A stretch of DNA of 64,000 bases from Lucifuga dentata (Eukaryota > Chordata > Actinopteri > Ophidiiformes > Bythitidae). Below, one piece after another: positions 10,585-22,736 of the stretch (the first letter of the stretch is position 1; each line of letters opens with the position of its first letter). The notes under the pieces were generated by a model that saw only the letters and a program-made list of their open reading frames with translations, made no database searches and was not told the DNA's origin. The stretch lies in the NCBI GenBank assembly GCA_014773175.1, contig VXCM01003241.1, positions 1 through 64,000 of the forward strand. The letters run 5' to 3'. The translations under genes and the position numbers were made by a program.

Positions 10585-11186
10585 AGGCCTAGTCCACACT
10601 AATACGGATATTTTTTTAAATGGATATTTTTCCCCACTGTTTTAAAACAAAATTATGTCCACATGAGCATTGTTTTACAGAATGAGACAACATGAGAATG
10701 CTCAAACGGCTACAAACGCATGGCAGGTGGTGATATAGTCTGTCCGTCGTTTCTGGCAGTCTTTAACCAGCGGACGCTGTGGACCCAGTTGCAGACGCCG
10801 TTGTCTGCTGGTAAAGTGGTGCAGCAATGGCAAGTTAACTTGTAAACTTGCGGCTGCTATTCCTAACCAAATGTAAAGAAACCGGTACACAGTCGCTGCC
10901 ATGGTTATTTATGTTATTGTTGCTGGTGCATGCTCATTGCACAAAGCAACAGTTCACATGCGCGAGTTTAGTTCTGATGTCACCGTTTTCCAAAAACTCT
11001 GTTTTACACGTCCACACGGATACACAGAAAGGTGAGTTTTTAGAAATCTCCACTTTAAAAGCCATTTTAAAAAATCTTTGTTTTAGTGGCCTAAAACGCC
11101 GTTTGCATGCGGATGAGAAGCCAAAATGCAGAGGAGGAAAATATGCATTTTGTAAAATATCCATATTAGTGTGGACAGGGTGTAAC
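10585..11186. mobile_element. MITE with TAGTCCACACTAAT-type inverted ends
   Basis: The left end reads CTAGTCCACACTAATACGG and the right end is its inverse, ATATTAGTGTGGACAGGG. The ends share about 25 bp with few mismatches (GTCCACACTAAT then GGATATTTT). The open frames inside both strands overlap the ends and resemble no known protein. The superfamily is not determined because no convincing target duplication is visible. Confidence 0.75.
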
Positions 11187-11477
11187 AGTGCCTTTTCACC
11201 TGCAACAATGTATTGAGTTTTAAAATGTTTCAGTAATTTTTTTAGTCACATGCAGTACTTTTCCAAAGTACATAATACACACTTGTTTGTAAGACTGCAG
11301 ATTAGCTGTCCTTGGAGTGATAAGGATGTGCTGACTGCAGTATATGAAGTTCTGTTTTCTTTTTCTTTTTTACTATTTTTCCATCACACAATGACACCAA
11401 ATAAGGATTATCCAGTCTCTTAAGGACATATAAGAAAGTATTCTGTAAGAATGAGAGAATGAGTGGTTGAAGACTTA

Positions 11478-11800
11478 GGGTGTTTTCATGCTGAGTTTGT
11501 CTTGGATCCCCCCTTAAGTCCCTGTCATTTGAGCTTATGTGAACACAGCAATCAAACTCGGGTCTGCACCAAAACAATCAGAACATGACCTGGAGGGAGT
11601 TATCTCAGTCTGATTCCAGTCAAACTGTGGAGCAGTTCATTTGTGGTGTAAATGTGATCCGCACTAGTCCAAAACCAACTCAGATGCAATCTATCTATGA
11701 TCTATTGATTGATCTAGACCCAGAAAGGCTTGCGTGTGGCTCAATTTCAACTAAAATTGCACTAAAGTTTGTTTTACGTTAGACGATTGTCAGATTGCCC
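11478..11800. mobile_element. Possible MITE fragment, one end only
   Basis: TAGGGTGTTTTCATGCTGAG at 11478 resembles the start of fish MITEs that begin TAGGGTGTTTTCACAC, followed by a typical CAAACTCGGGTCTGCACC-like block. I could not find the other end. 11800-12420 is AT-rich with nothing recognised. Confidence 0.35.
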
Positions 11801-12483
11801 CAACATAAAACCGTTAAATGCATCCAACATAAAACAAACTTTACTGCACCTTCTCTTCACTACAGCTTTGATTTGCCATAGTAACTGAAACAGATGCAGC
11901 AAAACAGTCATAACATCATAAATTTACATAACACATCTTCAGATGAACATGTTAAAGGTTAGCGTGTGGTTGTATGTGTTTAGTATGTTGCTTTATAATC
12001 CTGTTCAGCCATCTGAACACAGCACATCTTCAAATCATGTGAAGCAACGTGGTTTTCCACATGTCTTGAAGTCACGCTTAGCTGCTGTTGCCATAGTTTA
12101 TTTGGAACATGGCCAAAATTATGACTACGACCAGGAAAATATCCCATTCTGTCTTTGTCCCATGTTATTTAATTTTCCCAGCATACTGTAGCAAACTTTT
12201 TTCTTGTTTTGATTTTCTTATGAGCAGAGTGACTGTTGTCACATGACTTTTGCTGCTAGATTCAGCTTTCATTTGATTTTTTTTTCCTGTGTGAACCTTA
12301 ACCAACCGGCCAGTCATGTCCTGTTACTAATTCTATGTTGATATCTTGGTTTAGGAGCATTATGCTTTGAAAATGCTGGATTTGATTTTGGCACTTTAAA
12401 GAAGATATAAGGCCTCCTAGCAGGGTTGGATTGGGATCCTAATTTTTACCAGGACTCTAACGTGTCTCGTGGGGGGAGGTGGG

Positions 12484-12497
12484 TTGTGTGTGTGTGN

Positions 12498-12557
<60 letters not shown>
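12484..12557. repeat. (TG)n microsatellite with N12497
   Basis: More than 30 TG units broken by one N. Confidence 0.95.
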
Positions 12558-12558
<1 letters not shown>

Positions 12559-12667
12559 TGCAGATGAAAAAGCCAGTGATGCCGGAGGTGGGCAAATAAG
12601 TCTGTAATTGTCCGCTGTTTCTCTGCACAAAGAAAATTTATGAAAGAAAAAAGTTATACTTGCTTAA

Positions 12668-12802
12668 TTTAAGTTAATTTTAATTAATATTATATTGTGC
12701 AGTGCAAAGGCCACCGGCTGGCCCACCGATGGCTNTTTAAGTTAATTTTAATTAATATTATATTGTGCAGTGCAAAGGCCACCGGCTGGCCCACCGATGG
12801 CT
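12668..12802. other. Assembly scar: 67-bp direct duplication around N12735
   Basis: Bases 12668-12734 and 12736-12802 are identical across a single N. Confidence 0.9.
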
Positions 12803-13017
12803 GCAGCTCACTGGGAAAAGCCCCGTCTCTCCCAATGGCCAATCTGACCCAGCCTTCTGGTAGTTAATGTTGTATTTTGGTATTTTGAGGAGTGTCTTAC
12901 ACAACTTTTCATAGATTCATATTTCATTTCACAGATTTTCTTAGATTTGGTGGTTTGAAAATTGTGCAGTGATAATCCAGTTTGCACTTTGTATCAGGTG
13001 GCTATTTGTTGCACCTT

Positions 13018-13515
13018 AAAGCTGGTTTCACAATAAGCAATGTGCTGTGCTGGGCGTTCCGTTATCGTGTACTGGGAGCTGAGCGGTGACTCCCAACCTC
13101 GCCGCATGCCATCTTGAGTGACACACACTGATCAGATTCTCGGCTTTGCCACTACACTCAAAGGTCAACCAAATTCAACTTTGACCCACCTGCCGCTGAC
13201 TTCTCACACTCTGAGAGAATCGTACGTGACATAAGCAGAAGCAACATAATGAAGGAGGAGGAGCTCATAACCTGCGTAGAGCAATTTCACGAGTTGTATC
13301 ACATAACTTGAGAATCGCGATTTGAATGATGATCGCCTGGCAGATGTTAGCAGGACTACCAGGTTTGTAAACTGGTGTATAATCTATGGTCTTAATGGTC
13401 GTGTCTAACCTCGGTGCTTTTTGATGACATTTGCTGCATCGGCGCTCTGTTTCACATGCTGACCAAGGCACAGGGCAATGGGTGTGTATAGGCAGCAGGG
13501 TGAGCGACGCGCATA
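13018..13515 (+). pseudogene. Harbinger-like relic with a MADF-like N-terminal fragment
   Basis: The segment is GC-richer than its surroundings. An ATG at 13249 opens a 20-codon frame, MKEEELITCVEQFHELYHIT, that stops at 13311. This matches the start of MADF/Myb-like DNA-binding domains (EE.LI..V...P.LYD), found in Harbinger transposon ORFs and in host regulators. The frame is destroyed right after. The 13018 start (TGGTTTCACAATAAGC) resembles MITE ends, but I could not pair it with a right end. Confidence 0.4.
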
Positions 13516-14681
13516 TCGCTCTTCACGGCACAAAATACTGCTTATCATGAGAAACCAGCACAAGGCCTTTCTTTGTTTTTCTTACACATGCACACAACAC
13601 ACACATATGCCTATATGAATGCTGGAAATAAAATGCTGCGGGGTTCCCAGATGTTTTTGAAATTGGAAATTCTGGGAAATTATCCAGCAATTACACAGTG
13701 TAGGAATATCAGGGGAATACTGCAGGAATACAGACATCTGGACAGTGTGGACATGACTCCACACTACACACGCACACACATACACACAAATGTGACTTCC
13801 CTGCAGAGCTCCTTGTGGATCTAACCCCCTTCAAACTGTCCCCTCTCATATTAAAACTAATAATTTTATATCAATGAATATTGGTTTCGCAGCAGGCGGA
13901 GAGCAGAGGAACGCAGGGTGACAGAAGTTCAGGCATAACACATACAGAAGATTTTGCATGAAGGATCATGTAGCGACCTCCCACTCATCCACATTATGTA
14001 ATATCTGAAGTCATGTTTCTCTGTCTTCCCTTTAACGGCAGTTATAATTTTAGAAAATCACAGGTAAATCTGAATTAAAACACTTGTATTCTATTCAGAT
14101 TTCACTGTGTTGGCACAGGTACAAAATCTAAGCTCTTACAAAAATGATTTTTATATATCTAGAAAAATTTACAACCCAGAAAATGTGAAATCCATAACAT
14201 GTTTTTGTTCAGAAATGTCATAATATCCGTTACACCTTCAACAAAGACTGGCACTTTTGTTGTGTGTGTGTGTGCCACCTTCTGACTGATAGGGTCAGCA
14301 AATTCTGTTCAAAATGGATCTGGCACCAAGATGTTAAATCATCTTCCAGGTGTGTTTTCAGACATTGAACTCAATCATAAGTTAAGTGGAGGATAAACCT
14401 TTTCGTTTAAACAAATGATTTGCTGTTTTACTTTATCTGTGCAAAACATTAAAAGAAGACACATCTTTCTGCATTTTACCACTCTAAAATGATGTGTCTG
14501 AAGTATTGGTGTGGTGGCTAAAATACAATGAAAATATGTGTGTGTGTATGTGTTGTGATGACCCTGTCTACACTACAGACTCCTTGGTTTCCTGTAGTGT
14601 CTTCGTAGCAGGAGGCTGCAGCATGGAGCTGCTCGTCAGACAGAAAGAGATTCACCTGGTCTGCACGATTGATCAGCTTTA
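13516..14681. other. Noncoding stretch, no gene seen
   Basis: CA-rich tracts near 13590-13610 and 13765-13790, and short (TG)n runs near 14262-14274 and 14538-14550. No element or gene was recognised. Confidence 0.6.
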
Positions 14682-15249
14682 TGCTACGTTTGAGGCATCT
14701 CAGAAGTCGGATTTTTCCCAGTCGGAAGTTCCGACTTCCAACATCAAACCGTTCCAGCCAAATGTAAACAAAAAACATGGCTAAACACCAATAAATACTG
14801 TAAAATTAATTAAACTTCGTAATAAATGCTAAATGCTAAAGTAAAGTTAGACTACAGGACTGTTTGGTTATGTTGTTTTACAATGATATTAATCACAGTG
14901 GGTATTAAACTGTTGTGCAGAGAAGTAATCTGCAATTATTTACACTTACGTATCAATGGCAAACAGTTATTATACAAAATAGTTAACTTGGCAATATTTT
15001 TTGACCTTTTATTTCAGTGTCACGTAAGAAAAAAACCTTTTTTCGCCTGTTAGCTGATCATTTATTTCCACTCATAAAGCTCGCTTCCACGGGTGATGCC
15101 ATGTTGAGTGACATCATACTCGTGAAGTCAGGGTAGGTAATTTTGTCTGAGTTTACCAGTCAGAGCTCCGACTTCAAATGCCGTTCCAACGTATTTTTCC
15201 AAGTAGGAAGTAGGAAAAATCCTAATTCCGAGGTCTGTCAAACGCAGAA
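14682..15249. mobile_element. TTA-flanked MITE (Harbinger-like), copy 1
   Basis: The left end TGCTACGTTTGA and the right end TCAAACGCAGAA are inverted. Both are bordered by TTA (14679-14681 and 15250-15252), the 3-bp target expected for PIF/Harbinger elements. A second inner inverted repeat surrounds GGAAGTCGGATTTTTCC-like sequence. It is about 90% identical by eye to copy 2 at 59521-60091. It contains no transposase. Confidence 0.8.
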
Positions 15250-15256
15250 TTAGACC

Positions 15257-15259
<3 letters not shown>

Positions 15260-15302
<43 letters not shown>
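15260..15302. repeat. (CT)n microsatellite
   Basis: About 21 CT units immediately after the MITE. Confidence 0.95.
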
Positions 15303-15305
<3 letters not shown>

Positions 15306-15739
15306 CTCTGACAGACACCTCTTTGGTTGGGTTGTCTGTTTCCTTTAGCTATTCTATTTAGCTAATTTAGCATTTTTGTAGTTTTAGTTTGTAGATTAAA
15401 TAAAATAAATATTTAAATCTAGTAACTCATGTGTGACCTCCCTCCTTATCAGAACCTTGAGCCAGTCCTTGACAGTGTTTGTATGCATATGTGTGTGTGT
15501 GCATATGAGTTAGTATGGCTGCTTAGCTGTATCTATCCACAGATAATATGTCAGATACGTAAATGTCCAGCTCTTGTCGTATAATAAAGTCACTGTCCAC
15601 TTTTGCTGGTGAAGGTATTTTGTACTTTGCATGGTAAAGTATGTTCCATTAGCCGTGTGGCTACTTAAATAAAACAGTAGCCAATGTCACAAATGGACTC
15701 TGCCATCCTGGTTGTAGGCCAAGCAGGTTATGTGATCAC

Positions 15740-15850
15740 CGGTGTTTGTTTGTTTGTCTGTTTGTTTGTTTGTTGGCAAGATATCTCAAAAAGTTATGGA
15801 AGGATTTGGATTAAATTTGGGTGCAGACAATATCAAGAGAAGGAAGTAAA
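15740..15850 (+). repeat. Fragment of a high-copy fish LINE-tail-like repeat
   Basis: A (TTTG)n stretch is followed by AAGATATCTCAAAAAGTTATG and GGATTTGGATTAAATTTGG-like text. From general knowledge this arrangement is common in interspersed repeats of fish genomes. The family cannot be named from the sequence alone. Confidence 0.4.
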
Positions 15851-16045
15851 GAAGACTTTTTTAGGTTATTGTGAAGGTAGCACGGCTCCTTTAAGATACC
15901 ATTATGTGCAGTGTGTGTGTGTGTGTGTGCATGTGACAGAGACAGAGACGTGTGTGTCAGTGTGCGGAGCAGTTTGATATTGGTGACTGGAGCAGAGCAG
16001 GTTAGCTTAAGTGCTGTGATAGTGACAGTAACAGTGAATGACAGC

Positions 16046-16189
16046 ATGAAGTTGAGTTTGCTGCAAAATAAAAAGCTACAGCTGCTCAAGAAACAAGCAG
16101 AGACCCTGAATTTTCTCTGCCAGAGGCTAAACATAGCGATGGGGAAGCTGTGGAACAATAAAGAGAACTCCCCTACTTCTCCACCATGA
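16046..16189 (+). other. 47-codon open frame with coiled-coil-like composition, unassigned
   Basis: From ATG 16046 the frame reads MKLSLLQNKKLQLLKKQAET and continues to a stop at 16187-16189, rich in Leu, Lys and Gln with hydrophobic residues at about 3-4 spacing. The frame is also open upstream through a GT microsatellite. I recognise no family. It could be chance, or a transposon ORF1-like fragment. Confidence that it is a gene is very low. Confidence 0.12.
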
Positions 16190-16304
16190 TCTGGAGGCTG
16201 AAAAAGGAAAACACTATAAAACACTATAAAATGGATGCCAACTGGCTGATTTCAATGAAATTTAACATGGTGGCTCATTTTTTAATAACCAGGTGTGTGT
16301 GTGT

Positions 16305-16329
16305 GTGGGGGGGGGNGGGGGGGGGGGGA
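16305..16329. repeat. (GT)n/poly-G with N16316
   Basis: A GT run passes into a G run of about 22 bases broken by N. Confidence 0.9.
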
Positions 16330-16439
16330 TTGGCCTTGGTAGAGTTATATGCTATAACTTCAACTATGCCTGAAGCCCGTAGATGTGCAACATACAGAAA
16401 ATTATGCCTCCAAGCTTTAATTTTCTTTGCTTCTGAATG

Positions 16440-17145
16440 ATAACCACATTTAAAAGTATGTCTACCTCAGTACATATTGTCTCTTAGGGTTGTTATTTAT
16501 GTTAATTTTTTTATGCCTCCACATCCTTTTTGTGTTGTTTTCCACTTTGTTGTTTGATCGATACAGATTACACTGTCCAATCTCTTCTGATCGTTTCTTT
16601 TTTCCTGTTTTTGTTTTTTTTTTTGTTTGTTTGTTTTTTTGTTTTTTGCAGAGAATGGTTTCTGTTAGATAATATTTTTCATTTCCTCAAAGCATGCCAC
16701 CATCGTGCTTTTTAATCAAAGGAAACAGAGCAGCTACTGATGGATTCTTAGCATGGAGTGTCGGCGTCACCGAGTTGCTTTGTTGTCTGTGTTTACCTGA
16801 CGTGTCCTTTCACCTCCGCTGTCATCAGATCAGTCCTGCGGATATTATTTTACACTTTACCGACTGATAGTAAAGTGAAACGGCCCTTTCGCTGCTTTCC
16901 TCTCCTCTCTTATTCATGTAGTTACAGTCTGGCAGCGGATCACTTTCCTCAGCACGTTCCCCCTTCTGTCCCGTCCTGTCCGGGCAACTTCTGCTAAGCA
17001 GCAGGTAACTCAACACCTTTCTGACTAAATGACAAGTTTTACAGACAGGGCCTCTGTTTTGAAGAAATGTTAAACTAGAAAGCTCTCAGGGAGCAAATAC
17101 CTCCGCCAAGGTCACAAAGTCCTTTAAATTTGTTTTTGTTTTTTT
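16440..17145. other. Noncoding stretch, T-rich, no gene seen
   Basis: Long T-rich runs at about 16590-16650 give Phe/Leu-rich chance frames. At 17075-17120 there is an end fragment (CTAGAAAGCTCTCAGG) of the repeat seen at 23840-24800. Confidence 0.55.
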
Positions 17146-17480
17146 TTAAAGGGCACATTTTATGTTTTTTTTTCCTTCGTTTTTTATTGTGTAAGAATTT
17201 GTGTCGAACACTATCAAAGTTGTAAAACTTCAGCTTCAGGCCCGTAGAAATGCATCCAGTCAGACAAACACATCCATCCTGAACTACCCTGAAAGCTTAA
17301 TTTTGATTGGTGCTTTACTTTGTGACGTGTTGATGTCAACATGGAATGATTTGAATTTACCCGCCTACACACCTGATTACACACACACACCCCCACCATA
17401 TACCTGTGTTTCCAGCTCTAGCCTGATTGGTCTATCAGATAGTACCAAAAACTTAACCCAATAAACAAACATAAAAATCT
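17146..17480. mobile_element. Possible TTAA-type MITE fragment
   Basis: Starts TTAAAGGGCACATTTTATG and continues into a segment with GTGACGTGTTGATGTCAACATG. The segment at 38052-38420 has a similar start and also the GTTGACATCAACATG motif, so they are probably relatives. The right end was not found. Confidence 0.45.
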
Positions 17481-17569
17481 TTATGTTTGCTTTAATAATA
17501 CAAAATGTTTAATCTGCACTGAACTACTCAGTGATGGAAAATCACCTGCCTGTCTGATGGTGGCCGTGA

Positions 17570-17593
17570 TTTTTTTTTTTTTTTTTTTTTTTT
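17570..17593. repeat. Poly-T run
   Basis: 24 T bases. Confidence 0.9.
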
Positions 17594-17727
17594 GAGAAAC
17601 CCTAAATCCTGTCTGGAAATTTCACAGCTTTGTAATAAGATGATTTGAGCAAAACTTACACTTCAATTATTTACAGCTGACAGTTTTATTGCTCAGATGT
17701 TTTTTTGTCTGTATTCCACTAATGTAT

Positions 17728-17828
17728 TATTATTATTATTATTATTATTATTACTAATGCATTCCACTAATGTATTATTATTATTATTATTATTGTTATT
17801 ATTATTATTACTAATGTATTCCACTAAT

Positions 17829-17865
<37 letters not shown>

Positions 17866-17880
17866 TAATGTATTCCACTA
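17728..17880. repeat. Higher-order repeat: ATT microsatellites in a repeated frame
   Basis: Three (ATT)n blocks alternate with near-identical spacers (ACTAATGTATTCCACTAATG). The whole spacer plus microsatellite unit has been amplified about three times, with different ATT copy numbers. The long Leu or Asn runs in translations are artefacts of this array. Confidence 0.9.
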
Positions 17881-18159
17881 ATGCGAGTATGATGTATACA
17901 CAGATTGTACAATTGGAGAATGAGGAGAGCCCGTCAGGTGAGGAAATGCATGCGGCTTGGTTTTAAGTTTACATGTCTGAATAATGGATTTACAAATGCA
18001 TAATCTAGGTCTGTTGCTCACAAGCATATGTCAATTGTAGCCTATTTCAATCTAATTCTGGTTTTTAATATGACATTTGAAAAAAAAATAATCTATTTGT
18101 TGCTTTAATCTGAGTATAATTAGAGTTTTAACCTGTGTGTAAATGCACAGAGGGAGTCA

Positions 18160-18345
18160 AGTCAAGTTTATTTCTATAGCCCAGGATCACGTCTCAAAGG
18201 ACTTTACAGACCCACACATTAGCAGTTCCAGACCCAACCCAAGCTCTCTAAGAAGAAAAACTCCCTAAAAACCTTATTATATAAGGAAAATGGAAGAAAC
18301 CTTGGGAGGGGCTATTCAAAAAGAGATTCCCTCTCCTCAAACGAG
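18160..18345 (+). repeat. High-copy fish interspersed repeat fragment
   Basis: GTCAAGTTTATTTCTATAGC followed by CAAAGGACTTTACAGACCC, AGAAAAACTCCC and GGAAGAAACCTTGGGAGG. This order is typical of a very common fish repeat that reads as a LINE/SINE-like tail. It has no coding content. Confidence 0.55.
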
Positions 18346-18815
18346 TGTGTGTAAGGAGTGAGGATGAGCTATCCAGCCATTAGAAAAGTTGCTACTGGTC
18401 TGATTAGTGACTTTCAGCAAAAAACTCAATGCAAGACGTCAGCTCAGTTTATGTGCCGCTGCATACTCGGAACATTTTCAGATTGAAGTATAATTTATTC
18501 AGTTTTGGTGCAGTTGCTTTGGAGCTGGCTCTAATGCAGGATAGATACAGGATAACTGCATATGACGTTCTACAGTGCTCATCATGTTTTGAAGAGGAGC
18601 ATTGGATAATACTGAAATCATCCCTGAGGTCAGGTTGTCCTGCTCAGATTAATTTTCAGGTCAAGCACCTGCCGTTTCCTGATGGTTACAGTGTTTGTCA
18701 TAATGTGAAATGAACAGAGGGTTGCGTTGTTTAGATTTTGTAAAAGAGGGTATTTCTCAGGAGAAACGGAAAATTACCAATAACTCTCAGGTGTGTGCCA
18801 TTCCCAAAAACTCTG

Positions 18816-18817
<2 letters not shown>

Positions 18818-18847
<30 letters not shown>
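18818..18847. repeat. Poly-T run (30 T)
   Basis: Simple homopolymer. Confidence 0.9.
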
Positions 18848-18849
<2 letters not shown>

Positions 18850-18852
<3 letters not shown>

Positions 18853-21800
18853 GGATTTCGAGTTTGACATTTAAATGTTCCCAAAATCAATCATGTTCAA
18901 CAGTGTTTGGTAATTCTGTGGTTAATAGGAAAAAGGTGCTATTTTGGAATGCAACTTCACGGATGTAACGCTGTGTATATAAGGAAGGTCCTTTGTGCTT
19001 GATTCTTCTACTATTAAGTCTTTGAGTAAAACCCCTGAAGCATTTCTGTCTTTCCCACATGTATTAGTAGCCTGACACTATTCAGCATTGTTATAAAAAC
19101 TGAAACTAACTCCAACACTGCAGGATTGTAAAATAATGGCAAATGCTGAGCAGAAGTTTCCACAATTTCCATAGATTCAATATACGATGGTATGAAACAC
19201 AGAAAAGCAGCTAATATTTACAGCTGAGAAACTGGAAGCCACTTGAATGATGAAAAAAAATACGATTAATCAATTTAATTATCCACTAATCCACCAACTA
19301 ATCAATTAATCAAGTAATAGTTTAATTACCATACTAATATGAATATATGTGTTTGCAGTTTGTCATATGCACATTTCAGCTTTTGCATAAACAAGCTTTT
19401 TCACTTGAATCTGCATGATTTTGTGAGTTTCTGGATTCCTGATGGAGTAACTTTTGTGTGAACTGAGCAGAAAAAAACTTTAAACTTCTCAAACTCACTT
19501 CAAATATTAGTGTTGGAGCTGAACCGAGTTTCCAGATCCATTTAGAAATTTTATCTCTTCCTCCATCCATCAATCCTGCAGGGACGCTGGAACAACAAGA
19601 CCGAAAAGAAAGAGAAAATGAGAAAAAGAATGAGTGAGAGACAGAGAGACGGTGTGTGGGATGCATCCACGTGTTTTCACGTTTACAGGTGTGAAGCTGT
19701 TTTTCATGTTAATGTGTGTGTGGCATCTGTTGAAGGTGTGTGTGTGTGATCATATGATAAATTATTCAGTCTTTCTGCTGAGTTTACACACATTCCTGCC
19801 CTTCCCACTCTCTCTCTCTAGGATACTGTCTCACCTCTGTGTGTGTCCAGTACATATCAGTTACACGTTTGTGTGTGTGTGTGTGTCTTTCTGTTGATCT
19901 TTGAGATTTTTTCCTTTGTTATGTTTGATCATTTTCTTTTTTTTACTTTCACTGCATCTCTTCCTGTCCTTTTCTCTCTTTGGCTTTCTCTTTCTGTCTC
20001 TCTCTGACAGACACTTTGAGGACAGCGAGTAGACATGTAAAATGAACTCGTTTCCAATAGCTAAGCTCATGTTAAATCTCCTCCTTTAAGCTCCTGCAGG
20101 CCACTTGAGCAGCAAAAGTACAAGCATGTCATGATTCTCAAACATGGATCACATGACAATCATATCAAGCTCATTTAGCCCCGCCCACCTTGCAATTCAG
20201 TGCTTTCACGACATTTCACCCATGCTAGCAAGTAATGACTGAATGGAAAAAAAGGTGTAAACTTCATATAACAAATGGTGAGACTGTTCTGTCCCACTAT
20301 AAGTTATGAAAATAACTCAAAGTTTCAAAAGACAGAAAAATCACTAAAAAGGATCACTGAAGACAGAAGGAAAAACACATGGAGTACTTCCCACTGGAGC
20401 TCTTAACTAAAATAAAGGAGTTTTCCTTGTTTCTTTGGTTCAAGGCTAATGTAAACCTATATGCTGCACCTGTTTCTACCTAAACAGATTTGACTGATTC
20501 TTCATGGCTCCATTTCCACATTTCAGCCAATCATCACCATAAGTGGTAAATATTAGGGGTGGACAATTCAGCCTTAAAATGACACCATTATATCAATATA
20601 TTTTTGTGGTAACAATATGATGATGATGATGATAATGATAAATATGTAGGAATAAACAACACTGCAAATTGCTGCAAACACATAATCAAAGTAATATTGT
20701 CAACATGGTGATATGGGAAATTTTTATCGTTTATAAATTACTTGTATTGTCATGAATTATATGATAAAGCACAGTCTTATTACGTACAGTATGATATTCA
20801 AAAGAGGGCAGATAGAAAGTTGTCTTTTGATATTCCATACATTATGACTTACTGTATTACCATGTTCTTTTCTTGTAGGCATGTTCTATTATGCAAAGTG
20901 CCATAACTCATGAACGCTGTGCATGTTCACACTTTGACGAAATGTGTATTTCAGTTCAGAGCGATTCTGCGAAATGGGATGGTGTTTCACCTATAGGTGG
21001 AGCTATATTAACATGTAATGATCAGAACTTGACATGGCTCGGGCTTAATTGATAATTTGCAAAATTCATCCCACAAAGGAGTTAAGTATTCTAACATTCA
21101 AAAATGCAACTTACACGCACAATAACTAATATAAGAAACATACAAGCACATATTCATAGACACCATTCTCAATGCTTATGTACAAGGAGATAGAAAGAAA
21201 TGTGGTAGCTTGTCGTTGGGGGTGGGTGCTGTGGATGACTGCTGATGAATGCCGGCCTTGTGCTTACTGCATGGCCCTTTTCCGGCTGTTTCTTTTTCTT
21301 TTTTTTTTTTTCCATCTCATTTAAATAATGTACCTCAAGTTAAATTTAAAGTTTTAAATGTACAGAGTTGCATCTCATCATATTCATTAGTGAATATACT
21401 CACAATTGCCCTTAAGTAGACCTGAGTATCCCTCATTACATCTTGGGCAGCATAAAAGTGGCCACAGACAAGCCGTATGAACACGACTCCGGAGTTCATA
21501 AACAGAACCTGTCACAAATCTGAAGCATGTCACTGGTGGGTGTGAGGTCTTGTGATCCTCCTGCCTGCTGCTGTAAATCTTCTGTGGAACGATGTGATGA
21601 CAGCTGGCAGCATGTGTTCACACAGATGGAAAACTACAGCTCTGTTCATTTTGCTCTGCAGGAAAATTCAAAGGACCCTTCAAATCTGATATTTGTACTG
21701 AGCGCTTAATGTGCAAGTGACCAGACTCCTCTTTCTATTCTTCAATTCTAATTCATACAGGATTTATGTCTGCTCATTTGACTGTGATCACAATCTTTCC

Positions 21801-22736
21801 CATATATATAAAACCATGTTTTTTTTTTTTTTTTNTTTTTTTTTTTTTTTTTGCCCAAACCTTTACCGCTTAATTCTTAATGATTATGATAACATGAAGC
21901 ACTGCATTTTAGTTTGAAATGTATTAATTTTGTCAACAAAACTGTGCTAAAAGTTTTTCATTAATGAGCAACTTTGCTGCCATGGTAATGAGAATGCAAC
22001 ACCACTGAAAATTAAAAAAAAGACTCAATTTTGAGATCAGCCTGATAGTATTATGAAATTTAAAAAAAAAAAAAAAATCACTGTAAAAAATGCAAAACTA
22101 AAAATGAATAGATCTTTGAAAAAAAATAAAATCTTGAAAATGATTATCCAATCAAATTCCACATCCTGCACAGCTGACCTTCCTATTGGAAGATTCTCAT
22201 TTAACATTCATTGTGTGGTTTATTTAAAGGCCAGATATACTGTATTATACAGATTTGAATATTCTTATTTTCATTAAGGGTCCATTTGACACCTTTGCAA
22301 TCCGTTAATGACCTAAAAACACAATGATCCTCTTCTACTTACCCTTGATGTAGCACTCTGTGCGCAATGAGGAAAAATAGACCATTTTAAGTAGTGTTTC
22401 TTTAAGGTCTCTTCCCCAAAATCCTGCTCTGCTCTGATTTGCCAGTTGTATTGGTCTGAGTTGGCTTGACCCACAGACTGAGAAACACTGGATGATGCTG
22501 ACCCACACGCACTCCTTAGCCTCATGTTTGGTCAGTATGTGTGTGACCAGGTATGTACATGAGTAAATACAATGTGTTTCATGTAATTGTCAACATGTTA
22601 CAGAAGGACCAGGACCAATCAAAAAATAAGCTTTCAGGAAATTTCACGTTTTGACACTTTGACAGTATTCCACAGGTATTCCTTGCATATGACACCGTAC
22701 AGATGAGGGAAAGTAACAAAAAGCAGAAATGTCCCT
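18850..22736. other. AT-rich noncoding stretch, no gene seen
   Basis: Contains a TATA-like TATATAAGG at about 18976, short GT runs near 19736 and 19872, a CT tract near 19808-19819, and a poly-T with N21835. No coding or transposon signal was recognised over almost 4 kb. Confidence 0.6.

Larger units (their letters stand above)
12421..12852. mobile_element. hAT-like MITE
   Basis: The left tip CAGGGTTGGATTGG and the right tip CAATCTGACCCAG are inverted with about three mismatches. The flanks CCTCCTAG (12413-12420) and CCTTCTGG (12853-12860) agree at 6 of 8 bases, as expected of an old 8-bp hAT target duplication. A (TG)n run with N12497 and an assembly duplication lie inside. A 5' fragment of the same family is at 62872-63050. 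Confidence 0.65.

Noticed and set aside
10848..11216. 122-codon open frame
   Set aside because: It lies inside a MITE and includes its terminal inverted repeat. The composition is not protein-like and an antisense frame of similar length overlaps it.
15811..16224. 137-codon minus-strand frame
   Set aside because: It crosses a GT microsatellite and has no recognisable motif.
18429..18713. 94-codon frame without low-complexity sequence
   Set aside because: It has no recognised domain, no splice or promoter context, and follows a high-copy repeat; it is most likely chance.
18970..19060. TATATAAGG as a core promoter
   Set aside because: No open reading frame, initiator or CpG-rich context follows; one TATA-like word is expected by chance in AT-rich DNA.
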